A stretch of 64,000 nt of DNA from Salinibacter pepae (GCF_947077775.1 NZ_CAMTTE010000001.1:1702501-1766500), one strand, 5' to 3'; shown: positions 53,225 to 62,928, counted from the stretch's first letter. Notes: generated by a model not told the origin, from the letters alone. Program-made: numbers and translations.

Positions 53225-55528
53225 ATGCGCCACGTTCGTGTCGCCGTCCTGCTCGGCCTCTGCGCCGTCGCCCTGCGCCTCGCGCCCCCCGTGCTGGCCC
53301 AAGAGCGTGCCGCCCTAAACGGGTACGTGCGCGACGCCGAGACCGGGGAAACCCTGCTCCAGGCCAACGTCGTGGTCGAGGGCACCGGCCGCGGCGCCGC
53401 CACCAACAACGACGGCTACTATACGCTCCAGGGCCTCCCGCCCGGCCCGCAGACCATCGTATTCTCCTACCTCGGCTACCAGACCCGCACGGAGACGGTC
53501 CCCCTCACGGCCGGCGAGACGACGCGCCTCGACGTGGAGCTCGCGCCCGCCGACCTGCAGACGGAGGAGGTCGTCGTGACCGGCGAGCAGGACGATGCCG
53601 GCGAGCAACGCATGGGGGTGGACAAGCTCCCCGTCGCGACGATCACCGAACTGCCGTCCGTCCTGACGCCGGATGTCTTCCGCTCCCTCGCCCTCCTGCC
53701 GGGCGTCACCACGGCCTCGGACTACTCCAGCAACCTGTACATCCGGGGCGGCGGGCCGGCCCAGACCCTCATCCAGCTCGACCGCACGACCGTCTACAAC
53801 CCGACCCACTTCTTCGGGTTCTTCTCCACGTTCAACCCCGACGCCATCAAGGACGTGCAGCTCTACAAGGGCACCTACCCGGCCGAGTACGGGGGGCGGC
53901 TGGGGAGCGTGGTCGACATCTACAACAAGGACGGAAACCGGCGCGAGACCACCGGGGGCCTCAGCCTCAGCAGCCTGGCGACCCGGGGCTACATCGAAGG
54001 GCCCTACGGCGGCAGCGACGACGACCCGGCGGGCTCCTACATGGTGGCCGTGCGCCGCTCCACCCTCGAGCCGCTGCTCGCGGTCCTGGACGACGTGGAC
54101 GGCCTCCCCGACACCTTCTACTTCTACGACGTGAACGCGAAGGCGACCTACGACGCGGGCCCCGACGACGACCTCTCGCTGGCCGTGTATGGGGGGCAGG
54201 ACCAGCTCTTCCTGCGGCCCGGCGACGGGCAGGAGTTCGACGTGGACTACGGCAACCGGACCCTCAGCGCCGACTGGACGCACCTCTTCTCCGACCGGCT
54301 GTTCTCGACGCTCACGGTCGCGGGCTCCCGCTACGAAAGCACGCCGGTGTTCGAGCTCGGCGGGACCCGCTTCACCCAGACGAACGAGGTGCGCGACGCG
54401 TCCCTCAAGGCGGGCGTGGAGTACGTGCCCGGGGACCAGCACACCGTGGAGGCCGGGCTGCACGCCAGCCGCCTCACGTTCCAGTTGCGGAGCACGTTCG
54501 ACGGGGACGAAACCTTCAACCAGCGCCTACAGGGCGAGCAGGCCGCCCTGTACCTGAAGGACACCTACACCCCGACTTCGGACTGGACGATCCGGGGGGG
54601 CCTCAGGGCGACCTACTTTTCGGAGGGGGACTACCTGCGGCTTGCCCCCCGGCTCTCGGTCGAGCACGACCTGACGTCGTCGGTCCAGCTGCAGGCCGCC
54701 TACGGCCGCTACCACCAGTTCCTGACGCTGGAGACGAGTCAGCTCTTCACGGCCTTCGACTCCTGGCTCATGACCGACGAGGGCCTGCTCCCCTCCTACG
54801 GAGACCAGATTGCATTGGGCGTCAACGCCCAGGTGGGCGACGCGTGGCGGCTGGACGTGGAGGGCTACGCCCGCACCATGCGGGACCTGTTCGAGCTGGA
54901 TCCCTTTCTGCCCGACCCGGCGGGCGTCCCGTACGCCGATCGGTTTCAGGGGGGCGACGGGCGGGCCTACGGCACGGAGGTGCTCATCCGACGCCCGGAG
55001 GGCCGCCTGAACGGCTTTCTGAGCTACACCCTCAGCCGCACCGAGCGGCGCTTCCCAAACATCAACCGGTCCGAGGCGGGCACCCCGCAGTACTACCCGC
55101 CCAACTTCGACCGCACGCACGAGCTTACGCTCGCCCTGAACTACCACCTCACCGACCAGTGGCGGGTGTCCGGCACCTTCAACTACGCCACCGGCCAGGC
55201 CTACACGCGGCCCGAGCAGCGCTACGAGCTGGTGGACAGTCCCTTTTCGTTCAGTCCGGGGGTGGGAGGGGCCCAAAACGTACTCGTGAGTCCCTTCAAC
55301 AACGCGCGCCTGCCCCCTTATCACCGGCTCGACGTGGGCGTGGCCCGGACGGGGCAATTTTTGGGGATTGCCGAGTATGAACTGCAACTGCAGGCCATCA
55401 ACGCCTATGCGCGGCGCAACGTCTGGTTTTACCAGTTCGAGAACGAGTCGGACGGCACGCTCGACCGAAACGTAACGCCCCAGATTCCCATTCCGGTGCC
55501 GAATGTGTCGTTCTCCCTCACGTTCTGA
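53225..55528 (+). CDS. TonB-dependent receptor with CarboxypepD-like N-terminal domain
   Basis: The 767-residue receptor has a signal peptide (ending near VLAQ), a carboxypeptidase D regulatory-like domain (about 30-110: LNGYVRDAETGETLLQANVVV and VFSYLGYQTRTETVPL) and a plug domain with VLTPDVFRSLALLPGVTTASD and LYIRGGGPAQTLIQLD. A barrel ends with PVPNVSFSLTF. The layout is like SusC/FecA-type outer-membrane transporters of Bacteroidota. The ligand is unknown. The next gene encodes a DUF4249 lipoprotein 45 bp downstream, a pairing seen widely in this phylum. The ATG at 53225 begins the signal. Confidence 0.88.
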   Translation: MRHVRVAVLLGLCAVALRLAPPVLAQERAALNGYVRDAETGETLLQANVVVEGTGRGAATNNDGYYTLQGLPPGPQTIVFSYLGYQTRTETVPLTAGETTRLDVELAPADLQTEEVVVTGEQDDAGEQRMGVDKLPVATITELPSVLTPDVFRSLALLPGVTTASDYSSNLYIRGGGPAQTLIQLDRTTVYNPTHFFGFFSTFNPDAIKDVQLYKGTYPAEYGGRLGSVVDIYNKDGNRRETTGGLSLSSLATRGYIEGPYGGSDDDPAGSYMVAVRRSTLEPLLAVLDDVDGLPDTFYFYDVNAKATYDAGPDDDLSLAVYGGQDQLFLRPGDGQEFDVDYGNRTLSADWTHLFSDRLFSTLTVAGSRYESTPVFELGGTRFTQTNEVRDASLKAGVEYVPGDQHTVEAGLHASRLTFQLRSTFDGDETFNQRLQGEQAALYLKDTYTPTSDWTIRGGLRATYFSEGDYLRLAPRLSVEHDLTSSVQLQAAYGRYHQFLTLETSQLFTAFDSWLMTDEGLLPSYGDQIALGVNAQVGDAWRLDVEGYARTMRDLFELDPFLPDPAGVPYADRFQGGDGRAYGTEVLIRRPEGRLNGFLSYTLSRTERRFPNINRSEAGTPQYYPPNFDRTHELTLALNYHLTDQWRVSGTFNYATGQAYTRPEQRYELVDSPFSFSPGVGGAQNVLVSPFNNARLPPYHRLDVGVARTGQFLGIAEYELQLQAINAYARRNVWFYQFENESDGTLDRNVTPQIPIPVPNVSFSLTF

Positions 55529-55573
55529 CCCGGCGCGTCCTGTCTCGTGCCCCCCAATTGCCCATTCGCATTC

Positions 55574-56539
55574 ATGCGCCGTCTGGTGTTTCCCCTTCTG
55601 CCCGTGCTCTTTGCGGCCGGGCTCATCGGCTGCGACACGGCCGCCCCCACCCCCGAGACGCAGGTCGTCGTGGAGGCCTATCTGCAGGGCGGGGCCGCGA
55701 TGCCCCCGATTCGCCTCACCCGTAGCGTCGGCACGAACGAGGCCTATGGGGCATCCGAGACGGCCGTGCGCGGGGCCACCGTGGAGGTACACCGCCTGAG
55801 CGACGGGGGGACGCCCACCGACACGATCGGCTTTACCGAACAGGAGCCGGGCCTATACCGGCCCGACACTTCGTCACGAGTGCGGCCCCGCGCGACCTAC
55901 GAGCTGTCCGTCACCACGCCGGACGGAACGGGCCTTTCCGCCACCACCACCGTGCCGGACACGATCTCGATCGTGGACGCCACGAACACGACGGCGGTGC
56001 ACGGGGCCCCCACCCGACAGCCCGCCTTCACCATCACCCCCCCGATGAGCGACCGCGAGCAGCAGGCTGTGCTCGTCATCACGGCCACCTCGCTGGCCGA
56101 CTTCGGGCGGCCGGCGTCCCAGTTGGCCCGCGGCCTGACGCCGTTTTACGCAGACCTCTACACCCCGGACGAGGACAGCATTCGCACCTACCGCACCACC
56201 TCCTCGGGCGTCCGGAACGAAGCGAACTTCACCCGCGACGCGAACGGCCGAATCACGACGGACCTGCCGTGGATCTCCGTGGCGTTTTACGGCCCGAACG
56301 AGATCGGCGTCCACGTCATCGACGACAACCTGTTCAACCTCATCCGCTCCCAGCAGGCCCAGTCGCCGGGCGGGCCGGGCGGCGGGCTCGGCCCCGGGGA
56401 AATTCCGAACGTCATCGAGGACGTGGAGGGCGGCACCGGCGTCTTTGCCAGCTACGCAAAGGCCACCCGGGACGTCACGATTCAGTGCCCGCCCTCGCTC
56501 GCCCCGGACGAGTGCCCGGCCTTCGCGGCGTTCCCGTAG
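55574..56539 (+). CDS. DUF4249 lipoprotein partner of the TonB receptor
   Basis: The 321-residue lipoprotein has a signal ending in the lipobox LIGC. The domain begins QVVVEAYLQGGAAMPPIRLTRS, with VRGATVEVHRLSDGG and YRPDTSSRVRPRATYELSVTTPDG, the hallmarks of DUF4249. Such lipoproteins are regularly encoded directly after TonB receptors and probably act as surface accessory proteins for uptake. Two Cys near the C-terminus (QCPPSLAPDEC) could form a disulfide. I chose the ATG at 55574 rather than the upstream in-frame codon to give the lipoprotein signal. Confidence 0.85.
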   Translation: MRRLVFPLLPVLFAAGLIGCDTAAPTPETQVVVEAYLQGGAAMPPIRLTRSVGTNEAYGASETAVRGATVEVHRLSDGGTPTDTIGFTEQEPGLYRPDTSSRVRPRATYELSVTTPDGTGLSATTTVPDTISIVDATNTTAVHGAPTRQPAFTITPPMSDREQQAVLVITATSLADFGRPASQLARGLTPFYADLYTPDEDSIRTYRTTSSGVRNEANFTRDANGRITTDLPWISVAFYGPNEIGVHVIDDNLFNLIRSQQAQSPGGPGGGLGPGEIPNVIEDVEGGTGVFASYAKATRDVTIQCPPSLAPDECPAFAAFP

Positions 56540-56580
56540 CCGCTCGGCCCCGACGAGGGCCGCCGGCCCGGTGCGGCTAC
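56536..56580. terminator. Bidirectional hairpin spanning two stop codons
   Basis: GTAGCCGC (56536-56543) and GCGGCTAC (56573-56580) are perfect inverted repeats that contain the stop codon of the DUF4249 gene on one strand and of the convergent membrane-protein gene on the other. Inner GGCCC/GGGCC pairing can extend the structure. It probably terminates both transcripts despite lacking a T-run. Confidence 0.5.
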
Positions 56581-57398
56581 GCCTCGGACGGGCGCCCCGA
56601 CTCCACCTGCGCCTGCTTCCGCTCCCCAATGTACCCCCCCACGAGGGACGCGACGAGGCCGATGACGAGGACGAGGGCCATGCGCCCGTAGGAGAGGATG
56701 TTGGCCCCGCCGAGCGCGACGACGAAGACATCGATCAGGAGAACGAGCGTGATGAGGCCCGCGACGGCCGCCTCGTACGACGTGTCGCCCGGCGAGCGGA
56801 ACGCACAGACGTACCCGGTGGCCTCCAGCCCCAGAAAGACGACGAGCAGCATCACCCAGGCGTAGGGCGCGTCGATGGCGGCCGCCGGGTTGCCGAAGAG
56901 GCCGAAGCCCCAGATTACGAAGTTCACCAGGAACAGGCTCACGGCGAACCCGAGGATGGTGCCGGCCATGACCCAGTCCCAGGACAGCGCCGCGGACTCC
57001 GATTCGGCGTAGGTCCGCTGCAGCGTCTCCCCGGCCCACGCCCCCCCAAACGTCAGGACGAGCCCGTTGAGGAAGGCAACGACCATCGTGTACGTGAACG
57101 CCCCGTCGCTCACCAGGGGATCGAACGCCTGCAGGCCGAGTGCCGAGATGATGAAGTAGGCCGCCACGGCCACCAGCACCGCGGCCAGGGCCGGCTCCAG
57201 CACCGTCTCGCCCTCGCTCAGGGCCCCGTAGGTCGCCCCCGCGAGGATGAAGCCGGAGATCATGGCGAGCAGGGGAAAGGTGGGCGCGCCCAGCGCATTT
57301 CCGGTCATCCAGGTGAAGAGGACGACGAACACCACACCGGTAAGGAAGGACCCGACGATGGCCCGGGGATCAAAGCGAAAGGCAGAACGGGTAGACAT
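56577..57398 (-). CDS. Multi-spanning membrane protein of unknown function
   Basis: The 273-residue protein has about seven to eight membrane helices (for example AIVGSFLTGVVFVVLFTWMT, AAVLVAVAAYFIISALG and ALVLVIGLVASLVGGYIGE). A short acidic loop (QRTYAESESAALSWDW) lies near the middle and the C-terminus is soluble. I recognise no transporter family motif. The ATG at 57398 begins a short cytoplasmic segment. The gene stands alone between the convergent DUF4249 gene and the divergent fabF. Confidence 0.7.
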   Translation of the reverse strand: MSTRSAFRFDPRAIVGSFLTGVVFVVLFTWMTGNALGAPTFPLLAMISGFILAGATYGALSEGETVLEPALAAVLVAVAAYFIISALGLQAFDPLVSDGAFTYTMVVAFLNGLVLTFGGAWAGETLQRTYAESESAALSWDWVMAGTILGFAVSLFLVNFVIWGFGLFGNPAAAIDAPYAWVMLLVVFLGLEATGYVCAFRSPGDTSYEAAVAGLITLVLLIDVFVVALGGANILSYGRMALVLVIGLVASLVGGYIGERKQAQVESGRPSEA

Positions 57399-57869
57399 TG
57401 CGTATCGGAATTCAGCTCATGAAGGGTCGGGTGAGAGAGCATACGGAGCCGGGAGCACGCACTTGGCCCGACCGGTGCTCCGTCACCCCCCAATATAAGA
57501 ATGCAAAGTTCAGAAGAAAGCCGAGTGAACGCTTGGGGGCCAGCCGGTTCGACGGCCGCCGCCGCCCGCGTCTGCCCCCCGATCCACTTGGTTAAATCCG
57601 CATGACCCCATCGGAACCCCTTGTTTCGGAGCAGGTGGGACGATACACTACACAGTTCCGAGGGCAAAAGCAGTGTCTGGAGGTACAGGCGCTGTTTCGG
57701 GCACATCGACGTGTGTTCCCTTGGTGGCGGGGGCTGTTCCCCGTCACGGTCTTTTCTCCCCACACGGCCTCGTCGCCTGCGAGCGTCGGCCCTGCCCGTG
57801 AGGCATCGCTGCAGGGCCCCGCTGTGCTCGCGTCGCCCCGCACTGACTGCCGACCAGCCTGCCTGCTTC
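57399..57869. other. Non-coding stretch between the membrane-protein gene and fabF
   Basis: These 471 bases show no credible gene: one frame is continuous with fabF but its leader is Arg/Pro-rich and unlike the enzyme. The proximal part near 57490-57520 is AT-rich and probably holds the minus-strand promoter; the distal part should hold that of fabF. Confidence 0.5.
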
Positions 57870-59135
57870 ATGGATTCTACCGCTCCCTCTCGCCGCGTCG
57901 TCGTTACCGGCCTCGGGGCCCTCACGCCGCTTGGCCACTCCGTCGATGAGTTCTGGGACGGCCTCCTGGCCGGCAGGAGCGGGGCGGGCCCCATCACCAA
58001 ATTCGACGCGTCGGACGTCCGCACCAAAATCGCGTGTGAGGTTTCGGGCTTCGACCCCACCGACTACATGGACGCGAAGCTGGCCGAACGCCAGGACCCG
58101 TTCAGCCAGTACGCCCTGGCCGTCGCCCAACAGGCCTTCGACGACGCGGACCTCGACACCGACGCCCTCGCCCCGGAGACGCGGGACGACATCGGGGTGA
58201 TCTTCGGCACGGGCGTGGGCGGCAGCGACCTGTTTGTCGACTCGGTGCTCGACCTCGACGAGAACGGGGCGCGGCACATCTCTCCCTTCTTCGTGCCCAT
58301 GATGATCAGCAACATGGCCGCCGGCCTGATTGCCATGGAGCACACGCTGCGCGGCCCCAACCACTGCGTCGTGAGCGCGTGCGCCACCGGCAACGACGCC
58401 ATCACCGACGGGCTCCTGCTCCTGCGCCAGGGCCACGCCCGGGCCATGCTCGTGGGCGGCACGGAGGCGTCGATCAACGAGCTCTGCGTCGGGGGCTTCG
58501 CCTCGATGCGGGCCCTGTCGACCCGCAACGACGCGCCCACGAAGGCGAGCCGCCCGTTCGACGCGGCCCGGGACGGGTTCGTGCCCGCCGAGGGCGCCGG
58601 CGCCCTCATGCTCGAGACGCTGGAGCACGCCCGCGAACGGGACGCCACCATCTACGCCGAGGTGGCGGGCGTGGGGAAGTCAAACGACGCCCACCACTAC
58701 GCCGCCCCCGACCCGGACGGACGGGGGGCCGCCCTGGCCATGGACAAGGCGCTCGACGACGCCGGCCTGGCCCCGACCGACGTGCAGCACATCAACATGC
58801 ACGCCACCTCCACCCCCGTCGGCGACGTGATCGAGTCGGACGCCGTGAAGCAGGTGTTTGGCGATCACGCCGCCGCCCTCAACCTGTCCGCCACCAAGAG
58901 CATGACCGGCCACATGCTCGGCGCCGCCGGCACGGCCGAGGCCATCGCGTCGATCCTCGCGATCCGCGACGGGCGCGTGCCCCCCACCATCAACCACGAG
59001 ACGCCGGGCGAGGACTGTGACCTCAACTACACCCCCAACGAGGCGGTGGACCGCGACGTCTCGGCGGCCCTCACCAACGCCTTCGGGTTTGGCGGCCACA
59101 ACACCACGATTGCGGTCACGGCGTTTGAGGACTAA
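57870..59135 (+). CDS. fabF: 3-oxoacyl-ACP synthase II
   Basis: The enzyme condenses malonyl-ACP with acyl-ACP in fatty acid elongation. The 421-residue sequence shows the full catalytic set: Cys171 in VVSACATGNDA, His311 in INMHATSTPVGD and His348 in TKSMTGHMLGAAGTAE. It begins RRVVVTGLGALTPLGHSVDE and ends with NAFGFGGHNTTIA. FabF usually sits beside acpP, which is not seen here. The next gene, 87 bp downstream, encodes a thioesterase. Confidence 0.95.
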   Translation: MDSTAPSRRVVVTGLGALTPLGHSVDEFWDGLLAGRSGAGPITKFDASDVRTKIACEVSGFDPTDYMDAKLAERQDPFSQYALAVAQQAFDDADLDTDALAPETRDDIGVIFGTGVGGSDLFVDSVLDLDENGARHISPFFVPMMISNMAAGLIAMEHTLRGPNHCVVSACATGNDAITDGLLLLRQGHARAMLVGGTEASINELCVGGFASMRALSTRNDAPTKASRPFDAARDGFVPAEGAGALMLETLEHARERDATIYAEVAGVGKSNDAHHYAAPDPDGRGAALAMDKALDDAGLAPTDVQHINMHATSTPVGDVIESDAVKQVFGDHAAALNLSATKSMTGHMLGAAGTAEAIASILAIRDGRVPPTINHETPGEDCDLNYTPNEAVDRDVSAALTNAFGFGGHNTTIAVTAFED

Positions 59136-59222
59136 TCGTCGGCCGCTCCCTGTCGCTCCCCTTCCGTGACCCATGAGTGATCCGTGAGCAGCCCGCCCTC
59201 TGCCTCACGGGTGCGCCCCGCA

Positions 59223-59633
59223 ATGCCCTCCCTCCCCGACAACCTCGGCGGCGTCGCCGACCTGCTCGACATTGCGATCGAGACGGCCACCCCCGAGCGC
59301 GTCGTCGCGACCATGCCGGTCACGCCCGACCACCATCAGCCGTTCGGGCTGTTGCACGGGGGCGTGAGCGTGGTTCTGGCCGAGACGGCGGCCAGCGTCG
59401 GGGGGAGCCTGGCGGCGCCGGACGGACGAGCGGCGGCGGGCCTCGAGGTGAATGCCAACCACGTGCGCCCCGTGCGGGACGGCACGCTGACGGCCACGGC
59501 CGCCCCCCTCCACACCGGGCGCACCACACAGGTGTGGGAGATCAAAATCCGGAACGCAGACGATCAACTCGTGTGCGCAAGCCGTTGCACACTGGCCCTC
59601 GTCGATCAAACCGATGCCCCCTCGGCGGCGTGA
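59223..59633 (+). CDS. Hotdog-fold acyl-CoA thioesterase (PaaI/MenI-like)
   Basis: The 136-residue protein has the hotdog signature PFGLLHGGVSVVLAETAAS near residue 42, with the catalytic Glu in the helix, then GLEVNANHVRPVRDGTLTAT and a closing strand QVWEIKIRNADDQLVCASRCTLAL. Such enzymes hydrolyse aryl- or acyl-CoA esters, for example DHNA-CoA in menaquinone synthesis or phenylacetyl-CoA derivatives. The substrate here is not determined. The ATG at 59223 is preferred over an upstream GTG at 59184. Confidence 0.9.
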   Translation: MPSLPDNLGGVADLLDIAIETATPERVVATMPVTPDHHQPFGLLHGGVSVVLAETAASVGGSLAAPDGRAAAGLEVNANHVRPVRDGTLTATAAPLHTGRTTQVWEIKIRNADDQLVCASRCTLALVDQTDAPSAA

Positions 59634-59669
59634 GGGATCGAGCCCCCTTCATCTCGACGTCTCCTCCCG

Positions 59670-60620
59670 ATGCCCGACGCTTCGCTCCCCGGCGTTCACC
59701 ACATCACGGCCCTGTCCGGCGACGCCCAGGAGAATCTCGACTTCTACGCGGGCGTGCTCGGCCTGCGCCGGGTCAAGACGACCGTCAACTTCGACGACCC
59801 GACCACGCACCACCTCTACTACGGCGACGCCTCGGGCCATCCCGGAACCACGCTGACCTTCTTCCCCTGGCCGCAAGCGACGAGCGGACGGAGCGGGGCG
59901 GGCATGGTGCAGGCCGTGGCGTTTGCCGTGCCCGAGGGCGCCCTGTCCGGGTGGCGCGACCACCTCGACGCGCACGGCATCGAGCCGGAACTGAAGACCC
60001 GCTTCGGCGAACAGCGCCTCCACTTTGCGGGCCCGAGTGGCCTGCCGCTGGCCCTGGTGGCCACCGACGCCGCCGGGGACGCCGCGCCCTGGACCAACGG
60101 CCCCGTCCCCGCCGGCCTCGCGATCCGGGGGCTCCACGCGCCCGTCCTGCCCGTCTTTGCCGACGACCGCACCCCGGAGCTCTTCACGGACGTGTTCGGC
60201 TGGACCCGGGCCGGCGCGGACGGCGACCTCGTGCGTCTTCACGGCCCCGGACCGGGCGCCGGCACCGCGGTGGACCTGCTCGTGCGCGACCGACACCCGT
60301 CCGGCCGCATGGGCCGGGGCGCCGTGCACCACATCGCCTTCCGGGCCCCGGACGACGCGGCCCAACGGGCGTGGCAGTCCCGCCTGCGGGAGCACGGCCT
60401 CCAGGTGACCGACGTGAAGGACCGCCACTACTTCCGCTCCGTCTACTTCCGCGACCCGGACCGGACATCGGGGCTGCTTTTTGAGATCTCCACGGACGGG
60501 CCCGGCTTTTACGTCGACGAGGACGAGGCGGAGCTCGGCCGGTCCCTCGCGCTGCCGGAGCACCTCGAGCCGCGCCGCGCCGACCTGGAGAGCGCCCTCC
60601 CCACGCTCACCGCTCCCTAA
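59670..60620 (+). CDS. Ring-cleaving dioxygenase (glyoxalase/VOC family, MhqO-like)
   Basis: The 316-residue protein consists of two VOC modules. Metal ligands are visible: His in PGVHHITALSGD near residue 10, His in GRGAVHHIAFRAPDDAA near 216 and Glu in GLLFEISTDGPGF near 273. YLK-type hydroquinone dioxygenases (Bacillus MhqO/MhqA) have this layout and detoxify quinone- or hydroquinone-type compounds. The next gene (60656) encodes a carboxylesterase like MhqD, a pairing seen in Bacillus mhq clusters. No MarR-type regulator is adjacent. Confidence 0.88.
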   Translation: MPDASLPGVHHITALSGDAQENLDFYAGVLGLRRVKTTVNFDDPTTHHLYYGDASGHPGTTLTFFPWPQATSGRSGAGMVQAVAFAVPEGALSGWRDHLDAHGIEPELKTRFGEQRLHFAGPSGLPLALVATDAAGDAAPWTNGPVPAGLAIRGLHAPVLPVFADDRTPELFTDVFGWTRAGADGDLVRLHGPGPGAGTAVDLLVRDRHPSGRMGRGAVHHIAFRAPDDAAQRAWQSRLREHGLQVTDVKDRHYFRSVYFRDPDRTSGLLFEISTDGPGFYVDEDEAELGRSLALPEHLEPRRADLESALPTLTAP

Positions 60621-60655
60621 CACCGCCGGCCCTCTTCCCCTTCCCTCTTCTTCCG

Positions 60656-61309
60656 ATGAGCACCGACGCCATCCACCAGGGCCAGCCCGTCCACACCGGC
60701 GGGGCCCCGCTCGACGACGCGCAGGCCGGCCTCGTGCTTCTGCACGGGCGCGGCGCCTCCGCCCAGGGCATGCTGCAGCTCGCCGACGACCTTGACGTGC
60801 CGGACGTTGCCCACCTTGCCCCCCAGGCCCGAATGCGCTCGTGGTACCCCCAGTCGTTCATGGCCCCCCGCGACCAAAACGAGCCCGAACTCTCCTCCGC
60901 CCTCGACACCGTCGGCACCGTGCTCAACGATGTACGCGAGGCCGGCCTCGGCCCCGACCGCACCGTCCTGCTTGGGTTTTCGCAGGGCGCCTGCCTCGCC
61001 ACGACGTACGCCGCCCAGCGCCCGCAGCGGTACGGCGGCGTGGTGGGCCTCAGCGGCGGCCTCATCGGCCCCGAAGGTGCCTCGTTCGACTACGACGGCT
61101 CGCTCGACGCCACCCCGGTCTTTCTGGGCTGCAGCGACCAGGACCCCTACATCCCTCGGGCCCGCGTGGCGGAGACCGCCGAGGTGCTCCGGGGCCTGGA
61201 CGCGGAGGTCACGACCCGAATCTACGAGGGGCTGGGCCACACCACCAACGACGACGAACTCCAGCGCGTCCGATCGCTCCTCCACGACGTCGCGGCGACC
61301 GACTCGTAA
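60656..61309 (+). CDS. Phospholipase/carboxylesterase-family hydrolase (MhqD-like)
   Basis: The 217-residue alpha/beta hydrolase has an oxyanion motif LLHGRGASAQGML near residue 27, the nucleophile elbow LLGFSQGACLATTYAAQ near 107, Asp in LGCSDQDPYIPRARV near 162 and His in IYEGLGHTTNDDE near 194. It is short, like family members that hydrolyse small carboxyl esters. It lies 35 bp after the dioxygenase and is probably in the same operon, acting on the ring-cleavage products or related esters. Confidence 0.9.
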   Translation: MSTDAIHQGQPVHTGGAPLDDAQAGLVLLHGRGASAQGMLQLADDLDVPDVAHLAPQARMRSWYPQSFMAPRDQNEPELSSALDTVGTVLNDVREAGLGPDRTVLLGFSQGACLATTYAAQRPQRYGGVVGLSGGLIGPEGASFDYDGSLDATPVFLGCSDQDPYIPRARVAETAEVLRGLDAEVTTRIYEGLGHTTNDDELQRVRSLLHDVAATDS

Positions 61310-61478
61310 GCCGTCGGCCCTCTCGGGGACAGGCGGGTTGTGGACGCTCCGGTGGGGACGGAGGCCCCGAACCATCGGTTTCCAGGCTAGCCGGAATCGT
61401 CTCTCGTCCAGGCCCCCCAGCTTCCCGACGGGTCCCGCCTACACCAGACTCGTCTCCGACAGCCTCGCTACCCAATAC

Positions 61479-62921
61479 ATGTCCCCTCCCGACTGGGCCA
61501 AGCACGCCGTCTTCTACCAGATCTTCCCCGACCGCTTCGCTCGGAGCGGCGCGGTGAGCGCCCAGGAGAACACCGCGCTCAAACCCTGGAGCGCCCCGCC
61601 CGAGGAGCAGGGCTTTCAGGGCGGCGACCTCTACGGGATTGCCGACCGGCTCGACTACCTCGACGCCCTGGGCGTGACCGCCCTCTACCTGAATCCCATC
61701 TTCGCCTCGGCGGCCAACCACCGCTACCACACGTACGACTACTACGAGGTGGACCCGCTGCTCGGCGGCAATGACGCCCTGCGGACGCTGCTCGACGCCA
61801 CCCACGCCCGGGGCATGCGCGTCGTGTTGGACGGCGTGTTCAACCACGCCAGCCGGGGCTTCTGGCCGTTCCACCACGTCCTCGAAAACGGCCCCGACTC
61901 CCCCTACGTCGACTGGTTCAAGATTGAGGACTGGCCCCTCCGGCCGTACGCCGCCGACCGGCCCCACAACTACGCCGCCTGGCACGACATTCCCGCCCTG
62001 CCGGAACTCAACACCGACCACCCGCCGGTGCGGGACTTCCTCTTCGACGTGGCCCGGCACTGGGTCGACTTCGGGATCGACGGGTGGCGCCTCGACGTGC
62101 CCCGCGAGATCGAGACGGACGGCTTCTGGGAAGACTTTCGCGGTGTCGTCAAGGACGCCGATCCGGACGCCTACCTCGTGGGCGAAATCTGGGACGAGGC
62201 CCCGGCCTGGCTGCAGGGCGACCGGTTCGACGGGCTCATGAACTACCCGCTGCTCGACATCACCCTTGGCTTCTTCGGGGCCGGGTCGTTGCGCGACTAC
62301 TCGAAGGCCCACCTCACGTTCGATCCGCTCGACGCCCCGGCGTTCGCCCGTGAGCTTGAGCGGCTCCTGGCCCTCTACGACTGGGAGGCCACCTGTGCCC
62401 AGCTCAACCTGCTCGACAGCCACGACATGGCCCGGGCGCAGTGGATCCTGAACGAAGACACCGATGCGCTCCGCCAGGCGGTCCTCTTCCTCATGACAAT
62501 GCCGGGCGCCCCCTGCATCTACTACGGCGACGAGATTGGTCTCTCGGCGGCCGGGGACCCGCACTGCCGCGAGGCCTTCCCGCGCGACGAGGCGGACTGG
62601 GACACGGACCTGCTCTCGTTCTACCAGTCGGCGACGGCCCTGCGCCACGAGCACGAGGTGCTGCGCACGGGCCGCGTCGAGGTCCTTCACGCCGACGCAC
62701 GTGCGCTGGTGCTTCGGCGAACATTGGGCGACACGACGGCCCTCGTGGCCTTCAACGCCGGCCCCGAGTCCGTACAGGTCGACCTCGAGGCCGGCGCCCT
62801 GCCCGACAGCCCTCTCGCCCCCGCCTGGCCGCCGTCCGCCGAGGCGTCGCTTCCGGTTGCCTCGTCGTCGATGACCCTTTCCCTCTCGGGCCGGGAGACG
62901 CGCGTGTGGACGACGGCCTAA
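61479..62921 (+). CDS. GH13 alpha-amylase-family glycosidase (cyclomaltodextrinase/neopullulanase-like)
   Basis: The 480-residue enzyme has the GH13 TIM barrel with catalytic residues Asp206 in GWRLDVPREI, Glu236 in LVGEIWDEAPAW and Asp316 in LLDSHDMARA. VFYQIFPDRF at the start, DGVFNHASRGFW and YYGDEIGLSAAGDPHC also mark the family. There is no N-terminal CBM and no signal peptide, so it is cytosolic and probably acts on maltooligosaccharides or cyclodextrins. The ATG at 61479 directly precedes the conserved start. The gene is on the same strand as its neighbours but separated by 169 bp. Confidence 0.9.
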   Translation: MSPPDWAKHAVFYQIFPDRFARSGAVSAQENTALKPWSAPPEEQGFQGGDLYGIADRLDYLDALGVTALYLNPIFASAANHRYHTYDYYEVDPLLGGNDALRTLLDATHARGMRVVLDGVFNHASRGFWPFHHVLENGPDSPYVDWFKIEDWPLRPYAADRPHNYAAWHDIPALPELNTDHPPVRDFLFDVARHWVDFGIDGWRLDVPREIETDGFWEDFRGVVKDADPDAYLVGEIWDEAPAWLQGDRFDGLMNYPLLDITLGFFGAGSLRDYSKAHLTFDPLDAPAFARELERLLALYDWEATCAQLNLLDSHDMARAQWILNEDTDALRQAVLFLMTMPGAPCIYYGDEIGLSAAGDPHCREAFPRDEADWDTDLLSFYQSATALRHEHEVLRTGRVEVLHADARALVLRRTLGDTTALVAFNAGPESVQVDLEAGALPDSPLAPAWPPSAEASLPVASSSMTLSLSGRETRVWTTA

Positions 62922-62928
62922 TTCGGGG

